A program made the position numbers and the translations under genes. From contig JAKSPW010000010.1 of assembly GCA_024404435.1 (NCBI GenBank), positions 1 through 16,371 on the forward strand: a stretch of 16,371 nucleotides of DNA, read 5' to 3'. The notes under the pieces are model-generated. The model did no database searches, had not been told where the DNA came from, and saw only the letters and a list, made by a program, of their open reading frames with translations. Shown one piece after another: positions 1 to 7,020 of this stretch (position 1 is its first letter; every line of letters begins with the position of its first letter). The stretch is from Clostridia bacterium. GTDB lineage: Bacteria; Bacillota; Clostridia; Oscillospirales; CAG-272.

Positions 1-539
1 CCGACCATTTCCGGGTCGAGCGCGGCCGGCGGCTCGCCGAAGAGCATGCCCTCCGGGTCCATGCACAGTGCGCGCACGATCGCGATCCTCTGCTTCTGAC
101 CGCCCGAAAGCTGTGACGGATACGAGTTTGCTCTGTCGGCAAGCCCGACTCGCTCGAGCAGCTCGAGCGCCTTTGCTTCCGCCTCTTCACGGCTCTTTTT
201 GAGGAGCTTCATCGGCGCGAGCGTCATGTTTCTGAGTATCGTCATGTGCGGGAACAGATTGAAGTGCTGGAAGACCATGCCCATCTTGCGGCGGTGCAGG
301 TTGATGTCCGTCTTCGGATCGGTGATGTTCACGCCGTCGAACTCTATAGTGCCGTCCGTCGGCGTCTCGAGAAGGTTGAGCGAGCGGAGGAACGTGGATT
401 TGCCCGAGCCGGACGGCCCGATGATGACGACGACCTCGCCGCTGCGGATGTCCGTCGTGATCCCGTCGAGAGCCTTCAGCTTGTCGCCGTAATAGTACTT
501 TTTGAGGTCCCTGACGCTTATGAGTACTTTATCGTTCAT
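1..539 (-). CDS. Polar amino-acid ABC transporter ATP-binding protein (3' part beyond window)
   Basis: This is the cytoplasmic ATPase subunit that powers the amino-acid importer encoded by the two upstream genes (GlnQ/HisP type). Translation from the ATG at 539 shows Walker A GPSGSGKST at residues 41-49, the Q-loop VFQHFNLFPHM with Gln91, and the ABC signature LSGGQKQRIAIVRAL. The start lies inside the end of the permease gene (11-nt overlap), which implies translational coupling. About 179 of the expected 240 or so residues are present, and the gene runs off the left edge. The Walker B region reads MLFGEPPAALDPEMV where the family has LLFDEPTSALDPE. The magnesium-binding aspartate is therefore Gly168, with two more unusual residues just after it, while the catalytic Glu169 is kept. 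This could be real or an error near a sequence end. The family call is secure; the amino acid transported is not known. Confidence 0.95.
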   Translation of the reverse strand, partial: MNDKVLISVRDLKKYYYGDKLKALDGITTDIRSGEVVVIIGPSGSGKSTFLRSLNLLETPTDGTIEFDGVNITDPKTDINLHRRKMGMVFQHFNLFPHMTILRNMTLAPMKLLKKSREEAEAKALELLERVGLADRANSYPSQLSGGQKQRIAIVRALCMDPEGMLFGEPPAALDPEMV

Positions 540-1251
540 TATTACGCAGCCTCCTTTCAAGCCTTCCCACGAGCCACGTCAGAATAACGACGAACACGAG
601 GTATATGAGCGCGACCGCGATCAGCGGCATGAAAGCCGAGAACGTGCGTCCGCGGATGAGGTCTCCGGCTTTTGCAAGGTCCATGATGCCGACGTAGCCC
701 GCAACGGAGGTCTCCTTCAGAAGAACGATGAACTCGTTGCAGAGCGTCGGAAGCACGGTCTTGAACACCTGCGGGATTATTATGTGCTGCATCGTCTGGA
801 CGTAGTTGAGCCCGAGACTTCTTCCCGCCTCGAACTGTCCCTCGTCGATGGACATTATTCCTCCGCGGAATATCTCGGCGACGTAAGCACCCGAGTTAAG
901 GCCGAACGCCAGCATTGCGACGGGAAGTCCGTCCTTCATCTTTGCAAAGATTATGAAATAGCAGATAAGGAGCTGGACCACGACCGGGGTACCGCGGATG
1001 ACCGTGACGTACAGCTTGCATATCTTATCGGCGACGGAAAGAAGATAATATCCGACTCCGCCCTTCAGCTTGAGCGACGCCTTGTTCTTGTCGAAGGTCG
1101 AGCGGACCGCCGCGATGATAACGCCTATCGCGATACCTATCACGAGAGCGACCGCCGTGATCTTCAGCGTTGCGAGAAGACCGTCGAGCAGCCATTTCCA
1201 TCTTTGGCCGTCTATGAAATTGAGAACGAATTCCTTTTTGAGCTTATTCAA
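529..1251 (-). CDS. Polar amino-acid ABC transporter permease (HisM/GlnP family)
   Basis: This 240-residue integral membrane subunit forms the channel of an amino-acid importer. Hydrophobic segments begin at about residues 23-45, and the EAA loop that docks the ATPase is visible as EAGRSLGLNYVQTMQHIIIPQ followed by a conserved LPTLCNEFIVLLKETSV stretch. The gene starts with TTG at 1251. AAGGAG lies 7 nt upstream and no better ATG is available, so the start is well supported. The stop overlaps the ATPase gene by 11 nt. The binding-protein gene lies 67 nt upstream across a spacer holding two stem-loops, so expression relative to the binding protein may be lowered. Length and motifs are normal for the family. 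Substrate specificity cannot be read from the sequence. Confidence 0.94.
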   Translation of the reverse strand: MNKLKKEFVLNFIDGQRWKWLLDGLLATLKITAVALVIGIAIGVIIAAVRSTFDKNKASLKLKGGVGYYLLSVADKICKLYVTVIRGTPVVVQLLICYFIIFAKMKDGLPVAMLAFGLNSGAYVAEIFRGGIMSIDEGQFEAGRSLGLNYVQTMQHIIIPQVFKTVLPTLCNEFIVLLKETSVAGYVGIMDLAKAGDLIRGRTFSAFMPLIAVALIYLVFVVILTWLVGRLERRLRNNER

Positions 1252-1261
1252 GTTTTTTCTC

Positions 1262-1297
1262 CTTTACAGCAGTAAAGGGGCAGGCTTTCGCCTGCCC
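1262..1297 (-). promoter_or_regulatory. Two adjacent stem-loops between binding-protein and permease genes, touching the permease SD
   Basis: Read on the minus strand, GGGCAGGC and GCCTGCCC (1278-1297) form an 8-bp GC-rich hairpin closed by a GAAA tetraloop. It is followed directly by CTTTAC-TGCT-GTAAAG (1262-1277), a 6-bp hairpin. The permease SD AAGGAG begins inside the 3' arm of the second hairpin, so AAG is paired and GAG is free. There is no U-run after the first hairpin in the direction of transcription, so it is not a standard terminator. The likely role is mRNA 3'-end protection of the binding-protein message plus weakened permease translation, which fits the usual excess of binding protein in such operons. 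The function is inferred. Confidence 0.65.
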
Positions 1298-1318
1298 TTA
1301 TTTACCAAGAGCCGAGAA

Positions 1319-2125
1319 TTATTCTGCGGGGATGTACTTAGCGACGATCTCGTCGAGCTTGCCGCTTTCGGTAAGCTTTGCGAGTGCATCGTTGATGTTC
1401 TTGAGGAGTTCCTCGTTGTCCTTGCCGACTGCGATGGCGTAGTCTTCATCTGCATATGCGCCGTCGAGTATCTTGAGGCCTTCGTTGGCTGCAACGAACG
1501 ACTTTGCCGGCTCGTTGTCGATGATAACGCAGGTGACCTTGCCTGCGAGGAGTGCCTGAACTGCGTCGGCACCGGTCTTGTAACGGATGACGTTGTCTTC
1601 ACCGAAGCCCCATTTTGCGGGATCGTCGGAGGAGTAGATGTCGCCCGTCGTGTCCTGCTGAACACCGATCTTGACGCCGTCTGCGACTGCTGCGGGGTTG
1701 CCGTCTGCATCGAATTCCGTGTAGAATTCCTCAAACGATTCGATCTCGGAATCTGCGGGAACGATGACGACCTGCTTTGCCTTAGCGTATGTATTCGAGA
1801 AGTTTACGCTCTCTTTTCTTTCGTCCGTGACGGTCATGCCTGCCATGCCGATGTCGTACTTGCCGGTCTGAACGCCGCCGATGATGGAGCCGAACTCGGT
1901 GTCGTCGATCTCGGGCTCAACGCCGGCCTCGCCTTCGGTCGCTTCAGCGGTCTCGGCGTCGATGCCGACGATCTTGTCGCCGTCCTTGAATTCATAGGGC
2001 GGGAAAGCCGCGTTGGTAGCCATTACGAGCTTGCCCTCTTCTTTGCCGCAGGATGTGACAAGGAGCGCTGCCGTCATGAGCATTGCAAGCGCAAGAATAA
2101 TTCCGATTACTTTTTTCATTTTCAT
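1319..2125 (-). CDS. Amino-acid ABC transporter substrate-binding lipoprotein
   Basis: This is the extracellular binding protein of the importer (SBP_bac_3 family), tethered to the membrane by a lipid. It has a signal peptide with hydrophobic core at residues 6-23 and lipobox VTSC with Cys26. The mature part begins like the family (ATNAAFPPYEF) and contains GMAGMTVTDERKESVNF, whose arginine normally grips the ligand alpha-carboxylate, and IIDNEPAKSFV near the C-terminus. The start at 2125 was chosen over the longer reading from 2161 because AGAAAGG lies just upstream. An ATG at 2119 has better SD spacing (9 nt) and is an equal candidate. Length is 268 residues, normal for the family. The first lobe-1 helix after VGIDAE is glycine- and glutamate-rich and diverges from close relatives, so the ligand may be atypical. 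It is first gene of the operon, behind a consensus promoter. Confidence 0.95.
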   Translation of the reverse strand: MKMKKVIGIILALAMLMTAALLVTSCGKEEGKLVMATNAAFPPYEFKDGDKIVGIDAETAEATEGEAGVEPEIDDTEFGSIIGGVQTGKYDIGMAGMTVTDERKESVNFSNTYAKAKQVVIVPADSEIESFEEFYTEFDADGNPAAVADGVKIGVQQDTTGDIYSSDDPAKWGFGEDNVIRYKTGADAVQALLAGKVTCVIIDNEPAKSFVAANEGLKILDGAYADEDYAIAVGKDNEELLKNINDALAKLTESGKLDEIVAKYIPAE

Positions 2126-2163
2126 ATGCCTTTCTGTTTGTTTCGTTTTTTGAATGCTCATAC

Positions 2164-2192
2164 ATTATACTTGAATATTTATTCCGTGTCAA
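2164..2192 (-). promoter_or_regulatory. Sigma-A promoter of the amino-acid transporter operon
   Basis: On the minus strand TTGACA (2187-2192) and TATAAT (2164-2169) are both perfect consensus hexamers with a 17-bp spacer. The expected transcription start is near 2157, about 32 nt before the binding-protein ATG. The stretch 2193-2308 beyond the -35 is AT-rich with A and T runs suggestive of an UP element, and I see no gene in it. The palindrome-like segment TTTTTCAAAAA sits directly upstream of the -35 and could be an operator, but it does not match a known box well. Confidence 0.9.
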
Positions 2193-2308
2193 GTACTTTT
2201 TCAAAAATTAATGCTCAAAACGCAAAAATAGTATATTTCGGCACTTTTTTCACTTTTCCGACTCTTGTTTTATGTGCAGAATGAATGGATATTTATTATT
2301 TATGCCGC

Positions 2309-2340
2309 AAAAATCCGCCGATAATGTATATTTATCGACG
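2309..2340 (-). terminator. Intrinsic terminator-like hairpin ending the ten-gene run
   Basis: The arms 2316-2324 and 2332-2340 pair over 9 positions with a 7-nt loop. On the minus strand the single mismatch becomes a G-U wobble, and a run of five Ts (2309-2313) follows, so it best fits termination of the minus-strand gene ending at 2356. On the plus strand it is also followed by T-rich sequence, but no plus-strand gene leads into it. The stem is AU-rich, so efficiency may be modest. Confidence 0.6.
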
Positions 2341-2355
2341 AATTTTTATTTTTAT

Positions 2356-2871
2356 TCATCTTCTGAACATTTTTCTGAGCCTTACCTCATAGAGGATGCG
2401 GAACCGTGACAGCAGCACGTCGTAGAGGAAGAAGCAGAGCGTACCGAGCACGAAAAACACGATCGCGATATATCCCTCGACCTCGCTCGGCATGAAGATC
2501 TTCATCATCGCGACGTAGACCGCGATCGAGATCTCCGCGGCGGCGAGCTTTACTGCGATCCGCGGGACGCGGCGGAGCCTGTCGGCTATCGGCTTCACGA
2601 GAGGATATACTCCTCCGATCATGAGGTACAGCGCGGCAACGGTTTTGTCGGGCAGGAGCACGGCGCAGAGAATGAAGCAGACCGCGACTGCGCACGCTGT
2701 GTGCGCGGTGTCGGTTTCGAGCATCATGACGACCGTCGCGAGTCCCGCGACCACGCATGCGGACATGTCGAGCACCGCCGTCGCGGTGCCGAGCGCGAGC
2801 ACGACGAAGGACAGAGCGGCACAGATCGCGCAAAGGGCGAGATTTGAAGTTTCGGAGCGTCTTCGCTTCAT
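2356..2871 (-). CDS. Small multi-pass membrane protein, unknown function
   Basis: I do not recognise this 171-residue protein. It has a basic N-terminus (MKRRRSE), then about six hydrophobic segments at roughly residues 11-30, 33-51, 57-74, 76-97, 106-126 and 133-154, and a basic C-terminal tail (RLRKMFRR), predicting an integral membrane protein with both ends in the cytoplasm. Size, six-segment plan and the alanine-rich first helix are reminiscent of S-components of ECF vitamin transporters, but I see no specific signature, so this is only a possibility. It starts one base after the TGA of the J-domain gene, implying coupled translation, with AGAGGA about 10 nt upstream as a weak ribosome site. 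It is the last gene before the terminator. Confidence 0.8.
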   Translation of the reverse strand: MKRRRSETSNLALCAICAALSFVVLALGTATAVLDMSACVVAGLATVVMMLETDTAHTACAVAVCFILCAVLLPDKTVAALYLMIGGVYPLVKPIADRLRRVPRIAVKLAAAEISIAVYVAMMKIFMPSEVEGYIAIVFFVLGTLCFFLYDVLLSRFRILYEVRLRKMFRR

Positions 2872-2872
2872 A

Positions 2873-3472
2873 TCAGCAGCATCCTCTGCCGCAGCAGTCG
2901 CAGCACGCGTCCATGATCATGAGAGAAGCGCAGATGCCACAGCAGTCGGTGTCGTTCGAGCTTCCCGCCTGTCTGAACGAGCCGCCGAAGGAGCCCGCCT
3001 GAGTGCGGAGCTTGTCTCTCGCCGCACGGTATTCCGTGTTGTTCGGATCGAGGTAGCAGGCCGTCTCAATATACTTCTGCGCGTCGTAGACGTAGCCTCT
3101 CTGAACGAGCAGGCAGCCCTTCAGATAGTTCCACTCGGCGCCTCTGTCGCCCGACGGAGTCGAGTCGATCATCATTTCGGCATCGGAATACTTGCCCTCC
3201 GCGATGAGGCGTCTGACCTCCGGGAAGGACGTGATCCCCGAATAAGTGTACGATGAATAGTTGCCCGACGAGCCGCCTGCGGCACGCTCCTTCTGGATCG
3301 CGTCGTACGCCTCGTTGATCTCCTTCATCTTTTCCTCGACGAGGTCGGCGAGAGGATTTCCCGCGTAGTTGTCGGGGTGATATTTTCTCGCGAGCTCCCT
3401 GTACGCCTTCTTGATCTCGTCGTCTGTTGCGTTTCTCGATACTCCGAGGACCTGATACGGGTCTTTAGTCAT
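2873..3472 (-). CDS. J-domain (DnaJ-like) protein with cysteine-rich C-terminus
   Basis: Residues 4-65 are a J-domain, opening [21 protein letters not shown] and containing the HPD motif (KYHPDNY) that stimulates Hsp70 ATP hydrolysis. The middle carries a helical, tetratricopeptide-like stretch ([16 protein letters not shown] to [20 protein letters not shown]). The G/F-rich and zinc-finger regions of true DnaJ are absent, so it is a specialised co-chaperone rather than DnaJ itself. The last 23 residues contain nine cysteines, eight of them as four CC pairs, following a Gly/Ser linker. Such a tail could bind metal or carry persulfide. The ATG overlaps the stop of the DUF5685 gene (ATGA), and the next gene begins one base after its TGA. 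The J-domain call is secure; the role of the tail is unknown. Confidence 0.92.
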   Translation of the reverse strand: MTKDPYQVLGVSRNATDDEIKKAYRELARKYHPDNYAGNPLADLVEEKMKEINEAYDAIQKERAAGGSSGNYSSYTYSGITSFPEVRRLIAEGKYSDAEMMIDSTPSGDRGAEWNYLKGCLLVQRGYVYDAQKYIETACYLDPNNTEYRAARDKLRTQAGSFGGSFRQAGSSNDTDCCGICASLMIMDACCDCCGRGCC

Positions 3473-4395
3473 TTATTCTTTCCTTCCGTGTCCGCCGCAG
3501 GGTGCACCCTGCGCTTACAAATTTTTTTCATCGTCTCGGGCATGCCGAGATAAAGTACGTTCCTGACTATCGCCGAAAGTCCCGCGTCGCCGCCGTCGCA
3601 GATCAGCTCCGCGCACGAAGCCGTCTTCGAAAGCTCCAGCAAAGTCGCTCTCATAAGCTCACCCGCGACCTCGGGACTGAGAAATACCTCTTTTCCGTCT
3701 CTCAGGACGGCGTCTTCCCCGTAGAAGGCGTAGATCGGGTTGAAGCGTCCCTTTTTCACGTCTTCGGGAAAGTCGTCCATCGCGTCCGCGACGTATACGA
3801 ATCTGCCGGCTCCGCGTCCGATCTCATATAGGACACGGGCTTCCTTTTCTTCGAGTCCGGCGGAAAATATCTCCGCCATCATGAGACCGAACGAATCGGC
3901 GCATTTGTCAATCGAGTTTTCTCCCGCCGCCTCGTATTCGCGGAGCGTTCCGAGCCCGTCCTCAACGGATGCGGTGACAGTGTCGTCTGCGCCGAGAGCG
4001 CGGCGTGCCTTCTTCACCATGTGACGGCACGCGGGCTTCAGCGAGAGAGAGGCGAGCTTTTTAAGTCCCTTTTCGTCGATCACGTCGTCGTCGACCTTGC
4101 CGCCGACGAGGATCGCGGAGACCGCCGCCGCATAATGCAGAGAATCGCTGTGTGCGAGCATCTGCCTCTTTTTCACGGGATGCGCGGCGCACCTGCGGCG
4201 TAATACGTCGGGTTTTTCTCCCGACGCGAGCATCCGTGCCGCCGCGAGAAACACGAGGTCGTAGCTGAGCGACATTCTCGAGAGCTGCCCCGTGGTCCTG
4301 CCCATCTCAAGGCAGAGTCCGCAGTAGACCGCGCGGTAGAGCTCGTCTTCCCTCACCCTGAGGTCGGGAACGTACGGTTTTACGTATCCGAACAT
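3469..4395 (-). CDS. DUF5685 family protein, squalene/phytoene-synthase-like motifs
   Basis: This 308-residue, mostly helical cytoplasmic protein matches the DUF5685 pattern: N-terminal [12 protein letters not shown], a YCGLC cysteine motif (Cys25, Cys28), and [12 protein letters not shown] at residues 99-110. A later stretch, [10 protein letters not shown] (168-177) followed by [17 protein letters not shown] (204-220), reads like the second half of squalene/phytoene synthases, where VAGxVGLMM is followed by RDxxED...GR. This suggests a trans-isoprenoid-synthase fold with two aspartate-rich motifs about 100 residues apart. The function is unknown. The start at 4395 lies 4 nt after the desulfurase TGA; the open frame continues upstream to 4599 but only inside the desulfurase gene. 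It ends in an ATGA overlap with the J-domain gene. The family call is fairly sure; the fold is inference. Confidence 0.85.
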   Translation of the reverse strand: MFGYVKPYVPDLRVREDELYRAVYCGLCLEMGRTTGQLSRMSLSYDLVFLAAARMLASGEKPDVLRRRCAAHPVKKRQMLAHSDSLHYAAAVSAILVGGKVDDDVIDEKGLKKLASLSLKPACRHMVKKARRALGADDTVTASVEDGLGTLREYEAAGENSIDKCADSFGLMMAEIFSAGLEEKEARVLYEIGRGAGRFVYVADAMDDFPEDVKKGRFNPIYAFYGEDAVLRDGKEVFLSPEVAGELMRATLLELSKTASCAELICDGGDAGLSAIVRNVLYLGMPETMKKICKRRVHPAADTEGKNK

Positions 4396-4399
4396 AGTC

Positions 4400-5569
4400 T
4401 CAATATCTCGCAAGCGAGGCGATGCCTTCGCGGAGTGCCTCGCAGAGCGCGTCAACGTCGTCAGTCGTGTTGGTGTACGAAATGCTGATCCTGAGCGACG
4501 AGTCGATCTCGTCCTTTTCACAGCCGAAGGCGGTGAGTGCCGCCGACAGCCTGCCGCTTGACGCCGAGCATGCCGAGCCCGCGGAAACGTATATCTCACG
4601 CGCCGAGAGGAAGCTGAGCATCGTTTCGCTCTTGATTCGCGGGAGCGTGACGTTCACCACGTCGTCGAGAGCGGCTGCGGGCTTTTTTATCTTTATTTCG
4701 GGAATTTCCGCAAGCTTTTCGCCGAGATAAGCGCGGAGCGACGCCACGGCGGCACGTCTTTCGGCGTAGTTTGCCGCTTCGTCCTCCGCCGCCGCTGCGA
4801 ACGCCGCGATGCAGACGAGGTTTTCAGTTCCCGAGCGAAGCCCGCCCTCCTGACCGCCGCCCGGCAGGACGGGTGCGATCTCGCGCCGCTTCACGAGCTC
4901 TGCGGAGATATAGAGAGCCGCCGCTCCGCGGGGAGCGTGGATCTTGTGTGCGCTGACGGTCAGCGTGTCGGCTCCGAGGTACGCGGGCGAGCACTTCGTC
5001 TTCATGAAGCCCTGCACCGCGTCGCAGTGTACGACGGCGTTTTTGTTCGCCGCGTGGACGATAGCCGCCGCGCGCTTCACGTCGTAGAGAGCGCCCGTCT
5101 CGTTGTTCACGAGCATGAAGGCCGCATAGACGACGTTCTTTTCCAGACAGGTCTTTTCGATCACGCCGAAGTCGAGCTCTCCGCCGACGGTGGGCACCGT
5201 CACGACGTCGTAGCCCGTCTCGCGCAGGCGTTCCATTGCTCTCGCGACCGACGGATGCTCACCGTCACCGACGAGCACGGTCGGGTAAGAGCCGTTTTTC
5301 TGTCTGTTCTTCGCCGCGTGGAAGCCGAGTATCGAGAGGCAGTTCGCCTCCGTGCCGGATGCAGTGAAAACGAGGGCCGCGCCGTTCAGACGGCGGATGC
5401 CGAGTGCGGCGGCGACTTTCTCTCTCGATGCTTCGAGAAGTTTTCGTGAAGCGACACCGAGCGAGTAGACGGACGACGGGTTGCCGTACGCCTCAAGCGC
5501 CTCGAGTGCCGCCTTCTTTGCGGCGGGAGACGGCTCGGTCGTCGCGGAATTGTCAAGATAACGTATCAT
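4400..5569 (-). CDS. Cysteine desulfurase (NifS/IscS-like, class V aminotransferase)
   Basis: This PLP enzyme removes sulfur from L-cysteine to give alanine and an enzyme-bound persulfide used for Fe-S clusters or thiolated tRNA. At 389 residues it has the family landmarks in order: LDNSATT (5-11), FTASGTEAN (68-76), GEHPSV (103-108), NNETG (155-159), HCDAVQ (Asp183), SAHK with PLP-binding Lys209, GGGQEGGLRSGTEN (236-249) and the mobile loop SAGSACSASSG with catalytic Cys333. Its start lies two bases after the stop of the lipoprotein gene and has no clear SD, so translation is probably coupled. No IscU/NifU scaffold is visible nearby; the next genes instead encode the DUF5685 and cysteine-tailed J-domain proteins. 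Whether it is the general or a dedicated desulfurase cannot be told from this window. Confidence 0.95.
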   Translation of the reverse strand: MIRYLDNSATTEPSPAAKKAALEALEAYGNPSSVYSLGVASRKLLEASREKVAAALGIRRLNGAALVFTASGTEANCLSILGFHAAKNRQKNGSYPTVLVGDGEHPSVARAMERLRETGYDVVTVPTVGGELDFGVIEKTCLEKNVVYAAFMLVNNETGALYDVKRAAAIVHAANKNAVVHCDAVQGFMKTKCSPAYLGADTLTVSAHKIHAPRGAAALYISAELVKRREIAPVLPGGGQEGGLRSGTENLVCIAAFAAAAEDEAANYAERRAAVASLRAYLGEKLAEIPEIKIKKPAAALDDVVNVTLPRIKSETMLSFLSAREIYVSAGSACSASSGRLSAALTAFGCEKDEIDSSLRISISYTNTTDDVDALCEALREGIASLARY

Positions 5570-5571
5570 GA

Positions 5572-6090
5572 TTATTTGATGCGGAAGTTCGCGATTATCG
5601 CATCGACGTCTTCAGAATGTGCATCATACGTGTCAGCCGGGAACGCGTCGTAAGAGATGACGTAAACGACTCCGTTCTTTACTGCGGCCGCCTGAAGATA
5701 TTTGTGCTCCGCGCCGCCGAACTTCGCCGTGTAGACGTACTTTATCGCCGGCTGTCCGTCAATGACGTCCTCGGTCCTTGACACCTCTGTGAAATCGGTA
5801 AAGCCCTCTTTGAGGCTCTCGAGGTTGACATCCCACCACGTCTCGACCGTGTCGTCCGTGTGCTTGAGTTCCCACGACATGACGGAAACGCTCGTTCTGT
5901 CGTCGTTTGAAACGTGAGCACTCGTCGCCGCCGTCTGCAGGTCGATCAGCCAGTCCTCGGGCACGTAGAAGAGGTAATCCGCCGCTTCTCCGGAGGCGAG
6001 CTTCATTCCGTCCGGCACTCCGTCGTCATTTCCGCACGACACGAGCGCAAGGCAGGCGAGTATGGCGAGTATAAGGCATAGTTTTTTCAT
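5572..6090 (-). CDS. Secreted lipoprotein, PsbP/DcrB-like
   Basis: The 172-residue product has a signal peptide with lipobox LVSC (Cys19), so it should be lipid-anchored outside the membrane. The mature part starts with an acidic linker (GNDDGVPDG) followed by YLFYVPEDWLID and TSVSVMSWEL, and ends with an alternating strand/helix pattern (VYVISYDAF, DVDAIIANF). This matches the general plan of PsbP/DcrB-type alpha-beta domains; that assignment is tentative. The start at 6090 is supported by AAGGAG 7 nt upstream, and the longer reading from 6135 would bury the signal peptide. It sits two bases upstream of the desulfurase, and the 99-nt gap to uppP before it is the largest in the ten-gene run. 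The role is unknown. Confidence 0.8.
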   Translation of the reverse strand: MKKLCLILAILACLALVSCGNDDGVPDGMKLASGEAADYLFYVPEDWLIDLQTAATSAHVSNDDRTSVSVMSWELKHTDDTVETWWDVNLESLKEGFTDFTEVSRTEDVIDGQPAIKYVYTAKFGGAEHKYLQAAAVKNGVVYVISYDAFPADTYDAHSEDVDAIIANFRIK

Positions 6091-6108
6091 TTTTATCTCC
6101 TTCTCTCC

Positions 6109-6128
6109 GGCTTCTTTGAAAAGAAGCC
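6109..6128 (-). other. Stem-loop just upstream of the lipoprotein SD
   Basis: GGCTTCTTT (6109-6117) and AAAGAAGCC (6120-6128) are perfect inverted repeats, giving an 8-bp stem with a 4-nt loop, ending 7 nt before the AAGGAG ribosome site of the lipoprotein gene. There is no U-run on the minus strand, so it is not a standard terminator of uppP. It may be a processing or stability element between the two halves of the gene run. Confidence 0.5.
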
Positions 6129-6189
6129 CCGGCAAGAAACTTAAGAAATATCGGTGTTTTTCAATGCTCCGTGGATGCGGCGCACACCG

Positions 6190-7002
6190 TCATCTGACAA
6201 ACACGAAGATCGCAAGAACGGCGATGCCGAGGATGATGCGGTACCAGCCGAAGGGCTTGAAGTCGTGCTTTTTCACGTATCCCGTGAGGAATTTCACGGC
6301 TATCATCGAGACGACGTACGCCGTGACCATCGCTGTGAAAAGGATGACAAAGTCCATGCCCGACATCGGGTAGTCGTTGGTCACGATCTTGATGAAGCTC
6401 GTGCCGAACATGACCGGGATCGCGAGGAAGAACGAAAACTCCGCCGCGATCTCACGCGAGCAGCCGAGAATGATCGCGCCGAGTATCGTCGCGCCCGAGC
6501 GTGACGTGCCGGGAACGATCGAGAGCACCTGGAACGCTCCGATGAGGAGCGCGGTCTTATAGCTCATCGTGTCGATCGAGGTCGTTGTCGGCGATTTCTT
6601 GCCGATGCTCTCGACGACTATGAACGCGATACCGTAAATTATCAGCGTCGCGCCGATGACGTACGCGTTCTCGAAGTGATCCATGAGGTCGTTCAGCGAA
6701 AGCCCGATCACTGCCGCAGGCAGGCAGGCGGCGACGACCTTGAACCACATCTGCCACGTCGCCTTTTTCTCCGTCGGTGTCTTCGACGGCGCGAACGGAT
6801 TGAGTTTCTTAAAATAGAGCGTGACTATCGCGAGGATCGCGCCGAGCTGGATGACGTAGAGGAACAGGTCCGTCCCGAAGAATCCCGCGTCTCCGCCGAG
6901 AAACTCGTTCACGAGGATCATGTGTCCCGTGCTGCTTATCGGCAGCCACTCGGTTATTCCCTCGACGATGCCGAGGAATATGCTTTTTATGATATCTATC
7001 AT
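6190..7002 (-). CDS. uppP: Undecaprenyl-diphosphatase UppP (BacA)
   Basis: This integral membrane enzyme dephosphorylates undecaprenyl diphosphate to the monophosphate lipid carrier for cell-wall synthesis; it also gives bacitracin tolerance in known bacteria. The 270-residue product shows both family motifs: the N-terminal GIVEGITEWLPISSTGH (Glu14, Glu18, Ser24, His27) and PGTSRSG (164-170, Arg168). Multiple hydrophobic segments span the rest. The start at 7002 has GGTGA about 8-9 nt upstream and lies 18 nt after the VOC gene stop. Length is typical. Its place next to a possible isoprenoid-synthase-like protein three genes downstream is worth noting but may be chance. Confidence 0.97.
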   Translation of the reverse strand: MIDIIKSIFLGIVEGITEWLPISSTGHMILVNEFLGGDAGFFGTDLFLYVIQLGAILAIVTLYFKKLNPFAPSKTPTEKKATWQMWFKVVAACLPAAVIGLSLNDLMDHFENAYVIGATLIIYGIAFIVVESIGKKSPTTTSIDTMSYKTALLIGAFQVLSIVPGTSRSGATILGAIILGCSREIAAEFSFFLAIPVMFGTSFIKIVTNDYPMSGMDFVILFTAMVTAYVVSMIAVKFLTGYVKKHDFKPFGWYRIILGIAVLAIFVFVR

Positions 7003-7020
7003 TATGTATTCACCGCTTTG

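Noticed and set aside
502..1275. Long plus-strand open frame of 257 codons
   Set aside because: It is the shadow of the permease gene on the opposite strand; the translation is charged and low-complexity with no domain, while the minus-strand reading has clear permease motifs.
1894..1960. Frameshift suspected in the binding protein because of its unusual Gly/Glu-rich helix
   Set aside because: Neither alternative frame restores a family-like sequence (one meets stops, the other is Pro/Arg-rich), and the flanking motifs are in one frame.
2193..2210. Possible CodY box next to the -35 of the transporter promoter
   Set aside because: The best alignment to the 15-bp CodY consensus has about five mismatches, which is expected by chance in AT-rich DNA.
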